Below, piece after piece: positions 7,821 through 14,556 of a stretch of 17,416 nt of DNA (positions are counted from its first letter, which is position 1; each line of letters starts with the position of its first letter). Location of the stretch: contig DATFBR010000034.1 of assembly GCA_035253685.1 (NCBI GenBank), positions 1 to 17,416 on the forward strand, read 5' to 3'. The notes under the pieces were generated by a model that was given only the letters and a program-made list of their open reading frames with translations, searched no databases and was not told the origin of the DNA. The stretch is from DASRTE01 sp035253685. GTDB lineage: Bacteria; Actinomycetota; Actinomycetes; Jiangellales; Jiangellaceae. A program made the translations under genes and the position numbers.

Positions 7821-7893
7821 CCGGACCGAACCGAGGTATGACCCACAACCCATCCCACCTACGTCCAGCGGACCCCTGACGAAAGGGCACGGT

Positions 7894-8934
7894 ATGAACA
7901 AGGTCCGAATGTCGGCAGTGCTCCTGTCGGCAGCGCTGATCGTCGCCGCGTGTGGAGACGACGACGGAGAGAGCACCGACACCGGCGAGGACGGCGGCGG
8001 CCTCAGCCTCGACCAGGTCCGGCTGGCCATCGACAACGACGACTACATGAACCAGCTCGCATGGATGATCGCCGATGACATGTTCTGGCCCGACCTCGGT
8101 TTCACCGAGCCGGCGGAGGTGGTGGCGTCCGACGAGTACCTTGCCGGCCTGTTCGGTGGTGACGTGTGGGTCGCCCAGGGCGAGAGCGACGCGATCTGGG
8201 CTGCGCTCGCCGAGGGGAGCGTCCCGATGACCATCATCGGCGTCGAGAAGGACACCGAGGCTTGGTTCCTGGGCATCCGAGAGGGTATCGACCCGGAGAA
8301 CCTCGAGGGTCTGAAGATCAGCGGAGGGCCGGCAGGCGACCGGAACATCACCGTCGGGGAAAGGATCCTCGAGGATCTCGGCGTCGATCCGGAGTCGATG
8401 GAGTGGGTGCAGATCGAAGGCGGTTCGGATGACCGGCTGCAAGCCCTGCTCGCCGGCCAGATCGACGTCGCCGTGCTGCAGCCTCGCCATCTGCTCCCCC
8501 TCGACGAGGGCGGCGGGGAGATGATCTACCAGGAGTACATGGACGTTCCCCAGGAGGTCTGGGTCGTCAAGGACGAGACCATGGAGGAGAACGAGGACGC
8601 GGTCTGCGCCTACCTCGAGGGCCGCATCGCCGCCAAGCAGTGGGCCTCGGAGGGCGACGACTACACCGCCAACCAGGACGCAGCGGTGGCGCTCGGGGAG
8701 GAGTACAACCTCTCTCCGACCGAGGGAGACCTCGACGAGTGGCAGGCGGAGATGGAGTACAACTGGGCGCTCACCGGCGGTGCTCCGCTCGACGCGTTCG
8801 AGCAGTGGAACGAGGACATGATCGCCAACGGCAACGTGCCGGAGGGCTTCGACTGGAAGGAGCACGCGGACTTCTCGTGCCTGACGCAGGCACAAGAGAA
8901 TCTCGATCTCGAGGTCATGCCCGGCGAGCTGTAA
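7894..8934 (+). CDS. ABC transporter substrate-binding lipoprotein (NMT1/TauA-like)
   Basis: A 346-residue exported lipoprotein. The signal peptide MNKVRMSAVL... ends in the lipobox V-A-A-C with the lipidated Cys at residue 20, followed by an acidic Gly/Asp/Glu linker (about 21-40). The mature domain has the NMT1/THI5/TauA-like order: a substrate strand and helix around VRLAIDNDDYMNQLAWMIADD, GGDVWVAQGESDAIWAALAEGSVPMTIIGV, then LEGLKISGGPAGDRNITVGERILEDLG and GQIDVAVLQP. The mature protein is strongly acidic. AAAGGG lies about 9 nt upstream of the ATG. It captures the ligand outside the membrane and presumably delivers it to the two permeases encoded just upstream. Only 9 nt separate it from the convergent cupin gene, and I see no terminator there. 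Ligand not deducible; sulfonates or small carboxylates are the first candidates. Confidence 0.9.
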   Translation: MNKVRMSAVLLSAALIVAACGDDDGESTDTGEDGGGLSLDQVRLAIDNDDYMNQLAWMIADDMFWPDLGFTEPAEVVASDEYLAGLFGGDVWVAQGESDAIWAALAEGSVPMTIIGVEKDTEAWFLGIREGIDPENLEGLKISGGPAGDRNITVGERILEDLGVDPESMEWVQIEGGSDDRLQALLAGQIDVAVLQPRHLLPLDEGGGEMIYQEYMDVPQEVWVVKDETMEENEDAVCAYLEGRIAAKQWASEGDDYTANQDAAVALGEEYNLSPTEGDLDEWQAEMEYNWALTGGAPLDAFEQWNEDMIANGNVPEGFDWKEHADFSCLTQAQENLDLEVMPGEL

Positions 8935-8943
8935 GTTTCCGGA

Positions 8944-9318
8944 CTAGTCGTCGGCACCACCGAGGACCGGGCCGGCCAGCTCGACGATGTTAGCGGACAT
9001 GTCCGCGTGCGGGAAGAAGCAGATCAGCAGGAGGTCGGACGGGCCGGCCACGGTGGCGTGTGGCACACCAGCGGGTACTACCAACACGTCACCTGCCGCC
9101 ACGCTGGTCGGCACGTCCGCCTCCCACGCCGTGCCCGAACCCTCGGCGACGTAAGTGAGCTCGGCGCTGTGCGGATGGACGTGCGGGGTTCGCGCCCCGG
9201 GCGTGACCCGCACCACCCGCAGGCTGCATCCGGTGTCGAGGCCGGGTGGCAGCGGGTCCGCGGAGAGCCGCCCGGTCAGTCGTGCGAACTGCAAGGCTGC
9301 GGTCGGTACGACGGGCAC
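8944..9318 (-). CDS. cupin-domain protein
   Basis: A single-domain cupin of 124 residues. Motif 1 is T-P-H-V-H-P-H-S-A-E-L-T-Y-V-A-E-G at about 44-60, giving metal ligands H46, H48 and E53; H50 is an additional His. Motif 2 is VPAGVPHAT at about 81-89, giving H87. All canonical metal ligands are therefore present. Such small cupins act as isomerases, dioxygenases, lyases or ligand sensors. The GTG start at 9318 has GGAGAG upstream and follows the oxidoreductase stop by 21 nt, making it the last gene of the four-gene minus-strand operon. There it may handle an unstable sugar-acid or keto-acid intermediate; that is inference from position only. Confidence 0.88.
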   Translation of the reverse strand: MPVVPTAALQFARLTGRLSADPLPPGLDTGCSLRVVRVTPGARTPHVHPHSAELTYVAEGSGTAWEADVPTSVAAGDVLVVPAGVPHATVAGPSDLLLICFFPHADMSANIVELAGPVLGGADD

Positions 9319-9339
9319 AGCGACTCACTCTCCGCGAGC

Positions 9340-10407
9340 TCAGACGAGGCTGCGGTCGGCACCTGCCGCCGCCATGACCTCGTCGACGTGGACGGCCCGT
9401 CCTTCCCGCTGCGAGGACTCCATGGCGGCGCGGACCACGGCCAGCGCTCGCACAGCCTCCTTGGCGCCGACCTCGACGCTGCCCTGGCCGCGGATGGCCA
9501 GGGCGAACTCGTCGAGCTGTTCGCGGAACATGTCAGTGCGCGGTAGCTCCACCGGTGTCCGCACCGACTCGCCGTAGAACTGCGCCCGCAGCGTGGACCA
9601 GTCGTCGGCCAGCTGGGACTCGTCCCAGTGTGTGAAGTCGAGGTCGTACATCAGGTTGGCCTTGGTGCCCAGCAGGTTCATCGAGTAGACACCCGGCGAC
9701 GCCCACCCGGTGCCGATGTAGCCGAGCGGGCCGCGCTCGAATTCGAGGATCGCCATGACGGCATCCGGGACCTCGGACGAGGTGTAGAGCCTCCGCGCGT
9801 GCGCGGTGACCGTCTTCACCGGCCCGAGCAGGAATTGCAGCGTGTCGGCATGGTGAACACCGAGCTGGATGAATGCCCCGCCCGGGCTCTTGTCCGCGTA
9901 GTAGCGCCAGGTCTGCGGCGTGAGTTCCAGCCCGCGTTCGTTCGAGAAGTTTGCCTCGGCCAGAGATGCCTCCCCCAGGCGACCGTCATCGAGCCAACGC
10001 TTCATCTCGCGATGGCCGGACAGGCGGCGGGCGCTGTGCCCGACGGCGAAGACCGCGCCTGCAGCCGCTACGGATGCGGCGATCCGGCTGGCGTCCTCCA
10101 GCGTGTGCGCGATCGGCTTGTCGGTGTAGACCGCCTTCCCGGCCTCCAAGGCTTGGATGATCACGGCCTTGTGTGTGTCGTTCGGGGTGGTGATGATCAC
10201 GCCCTCGACGTCGACATCGGCCAGCAGCTCCTCGTACGACGCGGTGCTGCGCTCGATGCCGAACTCGGCGCAGAAGGCGGCACGCTTCGCCTCGTCGCGG
10301 CTGAAGCAGCTGTAGAGATCGATCAGGTCGCCGCGCTGCGCGCCGCGTGCGAGCACACGCGCCCAGCGGCCGAGACCGACCGGGGCGAGCCGGACCTTGT
10401 CCGTCAT
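9340..10407 (-). CDS. Gfo/Idh/MocA-family NAD(P)-dependent oxidoreductase
   Basis: The 355-residue product has a Rossmann domain (PVGLGRWARVLARGA, about 9-23; IITTPNDTHKAVIIQALEAGKAVYTDKP, about 71-98) with the conserved active-site Lys97 in the xDKP motif. A C-terminal alpha/beta domain follows, with GGAFIQLGVHHADTLQFLLG at about 177-196. In many family members the motif reads D-x-G-x-H; here a Gln (Q181) replaces the Asp while the His (H185) is kept, so this is a variant active site. The family oxidises or reduces sugars, inositols and their acids, and some members catalyse redox-assisted elimination or glycoside cleavage. The ATG overlaps the creatininase stop by four bases. Substrate unknown. 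Confidence 0.9.
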   Translation of the reverse strand: MTDKVRLAPVGLGRWARVLARGAQRGDLIDLYSCFSRDEAKRAAFCAEFGIERSTASYEELLADVDVEGVIITTPNDTHKAVIIQALEAGKAVYTDKPIAHTLEDASRIAASVAAAGAVFAVGHSARRLSGHREMKRWLDDGRLGEASLAEANFSNERGLELTPQTWRYYADKSPGGAFIQLGVHHADTLQFLLGPVKTVTAHARRLYTSSEVPDAVMAILEFERGPLGYIGTGWASPGVYSMNLLGTKANLMYDLDFTHWDESQLADDWSTLRAQFYGESVRTPVELPRTDMFREQLDEFALAIRGQGSVEVGAKEAVRALAVVRAAMESSQREGRAVHVDEVMAAAGADRSLV

Positions 10408-11180
10408 GGCTTCTCCCTGCTCCTGTTGCGCATCTCCCGTGCACGTACCACGTCCTCGATCAACTCCAGGACGCCCTCGGCCACCGCGCCGGCGAACCCC
10501 TCGGCCCGCTCTGCATCGGCCCAGGCCGGGTCGCCGTACCAGCCGTCGTCGGCCAGCTCGGAGACGTCGGTGACGAAGCCGTACACCTCAGGGGACCTCC
10601 GCATCCGGTCCATCTCCTCCGCGCCCGGGGGACGCGTCGGCTCGCCGGCTCGGTCGACCTTGGCCAGCCGGGGGTTGTGCGCGAGGACGGCAAGGGTCTC
10701 GATTCCGCCGCCGTGGGTCAGCTCACCGCCCTCGTCGCGGTAGAGCCGCTGCGCGACGTAGCAGGCCTGCGCAGCGACGAACGTCGCGTCGAATCGGTCC
10801 TGCAGCTCGGTTGCCACGGCGTTCATCGACGCGATGTTGCCTTCGTGCCAGTTCACCAGCACGACGGTCCGGATGCCCATGCGGATCAGTTCGGTACAGA
10901 CGTCGGACAGCAGGGCCTCGAAGGTCTCCCTACGCAGCGTGACGGTGCCCGGGTGGCCCGCGTGGATCGGGGTCACGCCGTACGGACCGACCGGCGCGTA
11001 GATCGCGTCCAGTCGGTCGGCGACGGTCCGCGCGACCAACTCGGCAGCCATCGTGTCGGTCCCGTTGGGCAGGTGTGGTCCGTGCTGCTCGATGCTGCCG
11101 AGGGGGATGACGGCCGTCCGGGAGCCCACCACCGCCTTTGCTGCTTCGGGGCTCGTCAACTCGGCCAGGTCGTAGATCAC
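10404..11180 (-). CDS. creatininase-family amidohydrolase
   Basis: The 258-residue product carries the metal-site motifs of the creatininase/creatinine amidohydrolase family: LGSIEQHGPHLPNGTD at about 27-42 (E31, H33, D42), GHPGTVTL at about 75-82, NWHEGN at about 110-115 (H112) and HGGGIETL at about 156-163 (E161). NWHEGN differs from the more common NGHGGN. Members cleave cyclic or linear amides (creatinine, formamides) or process peptides, as MftE does. I see no mycofactocin genes nearby, so MftE is unlikely. GTG start overlaps the dehydrogenase stop (GTGA) and the stop overlaps the next gene, so it is tightly locked into the minus-strand operon. Its presence suggests that the substrate or an intermediate contains an amide or lactam; that is inference. 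Confidence 0.9.
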   Translation of the reverse strand: MIYDLAELTSPEAAKAVVGSRTAVIPLGSIEQHGPHLPNGTDTMAAELVARTVADRLDAIYAPVGPYGVTPIHAGHPGTVTLRRETFEALLSDVCTELIRMGIRTVVLVNWHEGNIASMNAVATELQDRFDATFVAAQACYVAQRLYRDEGGELTHGGGIETLAVLAHNPRLAKVDRAGEPTRPPGAEEMDRMRRSPEVYGFVTDVSELADDGWYGDPAWADAERAEGFAGAVAEGVLELIEDVVRAREMRNRSREKP

Positions 11181-12148
11181 GTGGTCGCCACTCCTGTCTC
11201 GACGACGGGATCCTTCAGTGGCTCTCCTCGAAGCAGGCGCGCTGCCTCCTCCGCCGCCTTACGCCGCATGTCCAGTTCGGACTCCTCGGTGTACCAGGCC
11301 ATGTGCGGGGTCAGCAGCACGCGGTCGGCGACTGTGTCGAGGACGGTCATGTCAGGTGGCTCGGTCGGGTAGACGTCGAGGGCCGCAGCGGCGGGGCGTC
11401 CGGCGGCGAGCCCGCGGGCCAGCGCGGGCACGTCGACGAGTGAACCGCGCGCGGTGTTGACGAGCACGCTTCCCGGGCGCATGAGGCTCATCCGAGTCTC
11501 GTCGATGAGGGGCGTGCCGTCGCTGTTCCCCGGCACGTGCAGCGTGACGACGTCGCTGCGCGTGAGCAACTCGTCCAGCGATGCGGCCGCCACGTCCTCG
11601 CCGGTCGGGATGTCGACGAACGCGTCGTGCGCACATACCGACATACCCAGGCCACGGAGGAAGGTTGCGGTCTGGCGACCGATCCGCCCGTAGCCCACGA
11701 CACCGGCCGTCAGCCGGCTCGGAAGGTGCAACGGACGCAGTCCGGCGACACCCCAGTTCCCTGCACGGACGGCATGGTCGGCCTCCCGTAACCGGCGTAG
11801 CAGCGACGTCACCATGGAGACGGTGTGGAATGCCACCGCCTCGGTGCCGTAGTCGGAGACGCGCGCCACTGCGATGCCCAGCCGCCGGGCGGCGTGGAGG
11901 TCGATCGTGTCGGTGCCGATGCCATAGCGGACGATGCCACGGCAACGGAGCCCGGTCAGCACCTGCTCGTCGAAACGTGGGCGCGAGCCGGCGAGCACGA
12001 CGTCGGCGGAGGCCGCGACGGACAGGATGTCTGCTGCGGTCCCGCCGTCGCCGGCGACCAGCTCGGCCCCCAGCGGCCCGAGCACCTCCAGTTCGACGGA
12101 GAGGTCCTGGTAGCGGGTGCCGAGCACGGCGACGACTCGTCCGGTCAC
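11177..12148 (-). CDS. D-isomer-specific 2-hydroxyacid dehydrogenase (NAD-binding)
   Basis: A 323-residue, complete member of the family that interconverts 2-hydroxy acids and 2-keto acids. The segment VRYGIGTDTIDL (about 73-84) is the substrate-side motif, GYGRIG (152-157) is the dinucleotide-binding loop, and the catalytic set is R234 in NTARG, E263 in YPTEPP and H282 in TPHMAW. GTG start at 12148 has GGGAGG about 6 nt upstream. It is the first gene of the minus-strand operon; a LacI-type operator lies about 38 nt upstream. (S)-sulfolactate dehydrogenase (SlcC), as I recall, belongs to this family, as do phosphoglycerate, glycerate and hydroxypyruvate enzymes. In this context a 2-hydroxyacid/2-ketoacid step before or after the UxaA-type lyase is plausible. 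Confidence 0.93.
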   Translation of the reverse strand: MTGRVVAVLGTRYQDLSVELEVLGPLGAELVAGDGGTAADILSVAASADVVLAGSRPRFDEQVLTGLRCRGIVRYGIGTDTIDLHAARRLGIAVARVSDYGTEAVAFHTVSMVTSLLRRLREADHAVRAGNWGVAGLRPLHLPSRLTAGVVGYGRIGRQTATFLRGLGMSVCAHDAFVDIPTGEDVAAASLDELLTRSDVVTLHVPGNSDGTPLIDETRMSLMRPGSVLVNTARGSLVDVPALARGLAAGRPAAAALDVYPTEPPDMTVLDTVADRVLLTPHMAWYTEESELDMRRKAAEEAARLLRGEPLKDPVVETGVATT

Positions 12149-12177
12149 GCGCGGGCCTCCCGATCGACGTCGGCCAC

Positions 12178-12207
12178 ACGATGCCTCAAACGTTTGCGGT
12201 GGGTCAA
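12178..12207 (-). promoter_or_regulatory. putative promoter of the minus-strand operon
   Basis: On the minus strand TTGACC (12207-12202) matches -35 at 5 of 6 bases. A weak CATCGT (12183-12178) lies 18 nt further on as a possible -10. The palindrome 12186-12197 fills most of the spacer, so a bound repressor would block polymerase. The -10 match is poor, so the exact boxes are uncertain. Confidence 0.4.
12186..12197. promoter_or_regulatory. LacI-type operator, core CAAACGTTTG
   Basis: The inner ten bases (12187-12196) form a perfect palindrome with central CG. Read on the minus strand the 12-mer is GCAAACGTTTGA, matching the 5251 operator at 10 of 12 positions. It lies in the promoter spacer of the minus-strand operon, 80 bp centre-to-centre from the second site at 12266-12277. 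Confidence 0.7.
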
Positions 12208-12251
12208 GGTACCCACCCCGCTGCTCCGATGGCTGCCGCGAGCAGCGACTC

Positions 12252-12282
12252 TTGACAAATCTCCTGCGAACGATTGTATGGA
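12252..12282 (+). promoter_or_regulatory. putative promoter of the plus-strand lyase operon
   Basis: TTGACA at 12252-12257 is a perfect -35 box. The -10 is weaker: TTGTAT at 12274-12279 (16-nt spacer) or TATGGA at 12277-12282 (19-nt spacer). The operator 12266-12277 overlaps the spacer and -10, so repression by occlusion is expected. Start of translation is about 50 nt downstream at 12331. Confidence 0.5.
12266..12277. promoter_or_regulatory. LacI-type operator (GCGAACGATTGT)
   Basis: Matches the 5251-5262 operator at 10 of 12 bases, including the central ACGATTG block. It overlaps the promoter of the plus-strand lyase operon. It is less symmetric than the other sites, so binding may be weaker or helped by the neighbouring site 80 bp away. 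Confidence 0.6.
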
Positions 12283-12330
12283 TCCGGCCCCAACCAGCCG
12301 CCGGGCTGCCGAGCGCCGTGGGAGACGGAC

Positions 12331-12612
12331 ATGCATCAGAGCTTCCTCGTCCACGCCTCCGGCGATGTCGTCGGGGTGGCCGTCCAGGACCTCGCTCCCG
12401 GATCGGCGGTGCGTGGACGGGTGCAGAACGGCGGTCCCGTGGAGTTGGACGTCCTCGAGGCGGTGCCGCTCGGTCACAAGATCGCCCTGCGGGACATCGG
12501 TGCGGGTGAGCAGGTCGTGGAGTACGGCGCCGTCATCGGCCGGGCGACCAAGGCCATCCGCGCCGGCGAACACGTGCATGTGCACAACGTGAAGGGAGAG
12601 CGCTGGGCATGA
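12331..12612 (+). CDS. SAF-domain small subunit of a UxaA/SuyA-type dehydratase or lyase
   Basis: A 93-residue SAF domain. I chose ATG at 12331 because GGGAGA precedes it; the frame extends to 12274, but that lies over the predicted promoter. The core VPLGHKIALRDIGAGEQVVEYG (about 48-69), the IGRATKAI segment (about 71-78) and AGEHVHVHNVKGERW match the N-terminal domain of altronate and galactarate dehydratases, and also the separate small subunit (SuyA) of (2R)-sulfolactate sulfo-lyase. In E. coli UxaA this domain is fused to the large one; here it is a separate gene, as in SuyAB. It overlaps the large-subunit gene by four bases (ATGA), so both should be made in equal amounts. Substrate is open: a sugar acid or 3-sulfolactate-like compound. 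Confidence 0.9.
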   Translation: MHQSFLVHASGDVVGVAVQDLAPGSAVRGRVQNGGPVELDVLEAVPLGHKIALRDIGAGEQVVEYGAVIGRATKAIRAGEHVHVHNVKGERWA

Positions 12613-13769
12613 GCACCGGACGTACGTTCCTCGGGTACCGGCGGGCCGACGGACGGGTCGGTTGCCGCAACCACGTCGTGATCCTGCCGGTAGACGACTT
12701 GTCCAACGCCGCCACCGAGGCCGTCGCGAAGGTGGTCCAGGGCACGCTCCCGCTTCCGCATCCGTACGGCCGGCTGCAGTTCGGCCCCGACCTCGAGCTG
12801 CATTTCCGTACGCTCATCGGAGCAGGCGCAAATCCCAACGTCGCCGCGGCCGTCGTGATAGGGATCGAGCCCAACTGGACCAACCGGGTCGCCGATGGCA
12901 TCGCGGCAACCGGCAAGCCGGTAGTGGCGCTCTCCATCGAGGGCCAGGGTGACCTGAAGGTCATCGAGCAGGCCGGCCGGGCCGCGGCGGCGATGGTTCA
13001 CGATGCGACCGGGACGACGCGGGAGGAGATCCCGCTCACCGACCTGCTCATCAGTACGAAGTGCGGCGAGTCCGACACCACCTCCGGGCTCGGCTCGAAC
13101 CCCACCATCGGCCGGTTCGCCGAACGCTTCACCGCGGCTGGTGGGACGTTCTTCTTCGGTGAGACGTCCGAGCTCACCGGCGGGGAGCACATCGTGGCCG
13201 ACCGCATCACCGATCCCGCCCAGCGCGAGAAGTTCCAGCGTCTCTTCGACGAGCACCAGAACGTGATCCTCGCGCAGGAAGCGAACCTGCTCGGTTCCCA
13301 GCCCACCGAAGGCAACATCGCCGGTGGGCTGACCACGATCGAGGAGAAGGCGCTGGGCAACATCCAGAAGATCGGAAACGCCAAGATCGACGGTGTGCTC
13401 GAGATGGCCGAGGCACCGGCGGGTCGCGGCCTGTACTTCATGGACACGTCGTCGGCCGCCGCCGAGTCGATCACGCTCTTCGTGGCCGGCGGTGCCGCAC
13501 TCCACCTGTTCACGACCGGGCAGGGCAACATCATCGGCAACCCGATCGTCCCGGTGCTCAAGCTCACCGCGAATCCGCGCACCGCCGTGACCATGCCGGA
13601 ACACATCGACCTGGACGTGTCCCGCATCATCACCGAGGACATGTCATTGGACGAGGCCGCCGACCTGACCGAGGAGATCGTCGTCCGGACGGCATCCGGG
13701 CGCTGGACCGCCGCCGAAGTGCTCGGCCACCGGGAGTTCGTGCTGACCCGCCTGCACCGGACGGCATGA
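12609..13769 (+). CDS. UxaA-family large subunit (altronate dehydratase / sulfolactate sulfo-lyase type)
   Basis: The 386-residue catalytic subunit of a two-component lyase. Motifs in order: GYRRADGRVGCRNHVVILPVDDLSN (about 9-33), STKCGESDTTSGLGSNPTIG (about 149-168), GETSELTGGEH (184-194), GNIAGGLTTIEEKALG (235-250), then EMAEAPAGRGLYFMDT and FTTGQGNIIGNPIVPVLKLTANP. These match UxaA/GarD dehydratases, which remove water from sugar acids, and SuyB, which releases sulfite from sulfolactate to give pyruvate. Two departures from classical sugar-acid dehydratases stand out: GTRN reads GCRN, and the Cys usually found shortly after it (T-V-x-C) is missing. The lengths of both subunits are close to those reported for SuyAB (about 8 and 42 kDa). 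With TauE next door, a sulfo-lyase is attractive but not proven. Confidence 0.9.
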   Translation: MSTGRTFLGYRRADGRVGCRNHVVILPVDDLSNAATEAVAKVVQGTLPLPHPYGRLQFGPDLELHFRTLIGAGANPNVAAAVVIGIEPNWTNRVADGIAATGKPVVALSIEGQGDLKVIEQAGRAAAAMVHDATGTTREEIPLTDLLISTKCGESDTTSGLGSNPTIGRFAERFTAAGGTFFFGETSELTGGEHIVADRITDPAQREKFQRLFDEHQNVILAQEANLLGSQPTEGNIAGGLTTIEEKALGNIQKIGNAKIDGVLEMAEAPAGRGLYFMDTSSAAAESITLFVAGGAALHLFTTGQGNIIGNPIVPVLKLTANPRTAVTMPEHIDLDVSRIITEDMSLDEAADLTEEIVVRTASGRWTAAEVLGHREFVLTRLHRTA

Positions 13770-13794
13770 CGGCGACGCCCAGCCCGGTCGGGCA

Positions 13795-14556
13795 GTGAGC
13801 GGTGCCGGCGCCGTCGATCTGGTCGTCATCGTCTCGGCCATCGCGCTCGGCGCATTCATCAAGGGTGCGACGGGCGGTGGCCTGCCTCAGATCGCTATCC
13901 CGGTCATGGCCGCGTTCCTCGGCGTCGAACGGTCGGTCGTGGTGATGGCCATCCCGGGTGTGGTGGCGAACGGTTGGCTGGTGTGGTCTCACCGCGCCGA
14001 GGCACGGCTGACCCGTGACCTGCCGGCGATGCTCGCGGGGGGAGTGGTCGGTTCGATCGCCGGCACGATCCTGCTGAAGACACTTGACAGCCGGATTCTG
14101 TCGGCCATCCTGGCGGCAGTGATCATCACCTACATCGCGCTGGCGACCGTTCGCCCCGGATTCACGTTCTCACCCCGCGTCACGAGGGTCGCGTCACCCC
14201 CAGTGGGCGTGGCGGCCGGTGGCCTGCAGGGTGCGACCGGGATCTCCGGCCCGCTGCTCTCGACCTACCTCCACGGGTTCGGCCTGCCGCCCCGCGCGTA
14301 CGTCTTCGCACTCTCCACGCTCTTCTTCGCTTTCTCCGTTGTGCAGACCACCACGTTGTTCAGTCTCGGTCTCTACACGCCGGAACGGGTGGTGGAGAGC
14401 CTCCTTGCGCTGGTGCCGATCGCGGTGGCCCTGCCGCTCGGCTCCCGCATGGCGCGGCGGCTGTCCGCCCGGACCTTCCAGCGGATCGTCCTGCTGCTGC
14501 TGACGGCCTCAGCTGCCGCCCTTGTGCACGAGGCGATCACGGGAGGAGGACCGTGA
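13795..14556 (+). CDS. TauE/SafE-family exporter (sulfite / organosulfonate type)
   Basis: A 253-residue polytopic membrane protein starting at GTG 13795, 25 nt after the lyase; the ATG at 13766 is in a frame that stops at once. Two half-repeats are visible. The first has ALGAFIKGATGGGLPQIAIPVMAAFL near the N-terminus. The second has GVAAGGLQGATGISGPLLSTYL in the middle, with the paired G-x-x-x-G-x-T-G-I-x-G motif typical of TauE/SafE (DUF81). About seven or eight hydrophobic stretches fit the family. Family members export sulfite, sulfoacetate or related anions during sulfonate breakdown, though many are uncharacterised. The stop overlaps the next GTG start (GTGA). Immediate position behind a SuyAB-like lyase is the main reason to suspect sulfite release in this pathway. 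Confidence 0.9.
   Translation: MSGAGAVDLVVIVSAIALGAFIKGATGGGLPQIAIPVMAAFLGVERSVVVMAIPGVVANGWLVWSHRAEARLTRDLPAMLAGGVVGSIAGTILLKTLDSRILSAILAAVIITYIALATVRPGFTFSPRVTRVASPPVGVAAGGLQGATGISGPLLSTYLHGFGLPPRAYVFALSTLFFAFSVVQTTTLFSLGLYTPERVVESLLALVPIAVALPLGSRMARRLSARTFQRIVLLLLTASAAALVHEAITGGGP

Noticed and set aside
6945..8895. Long minus-strand open frames opposite the second permease and the binding protein
   Set aside because: Asp/His/Arg-rich shadow translations of real genes, without domain motifs or ribosome sites.
9340..10407. Gfo/Idh enzyme as an NAD-dependent sulfoquinovosidase
   Set aside because: That enzyme type belongs to the same superfamily and would suit a sulfonate locus, but I see no specific motif supporting it and no other sulfoquinovose genes.
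10347..11372. Plus-strand open frame opposite the creatininase and dehydrogenase genes
   Set aside because: The minus strand carries complete catalytic motifs and coupled overlaps; the plus-strand translation shows no recognisable domain.
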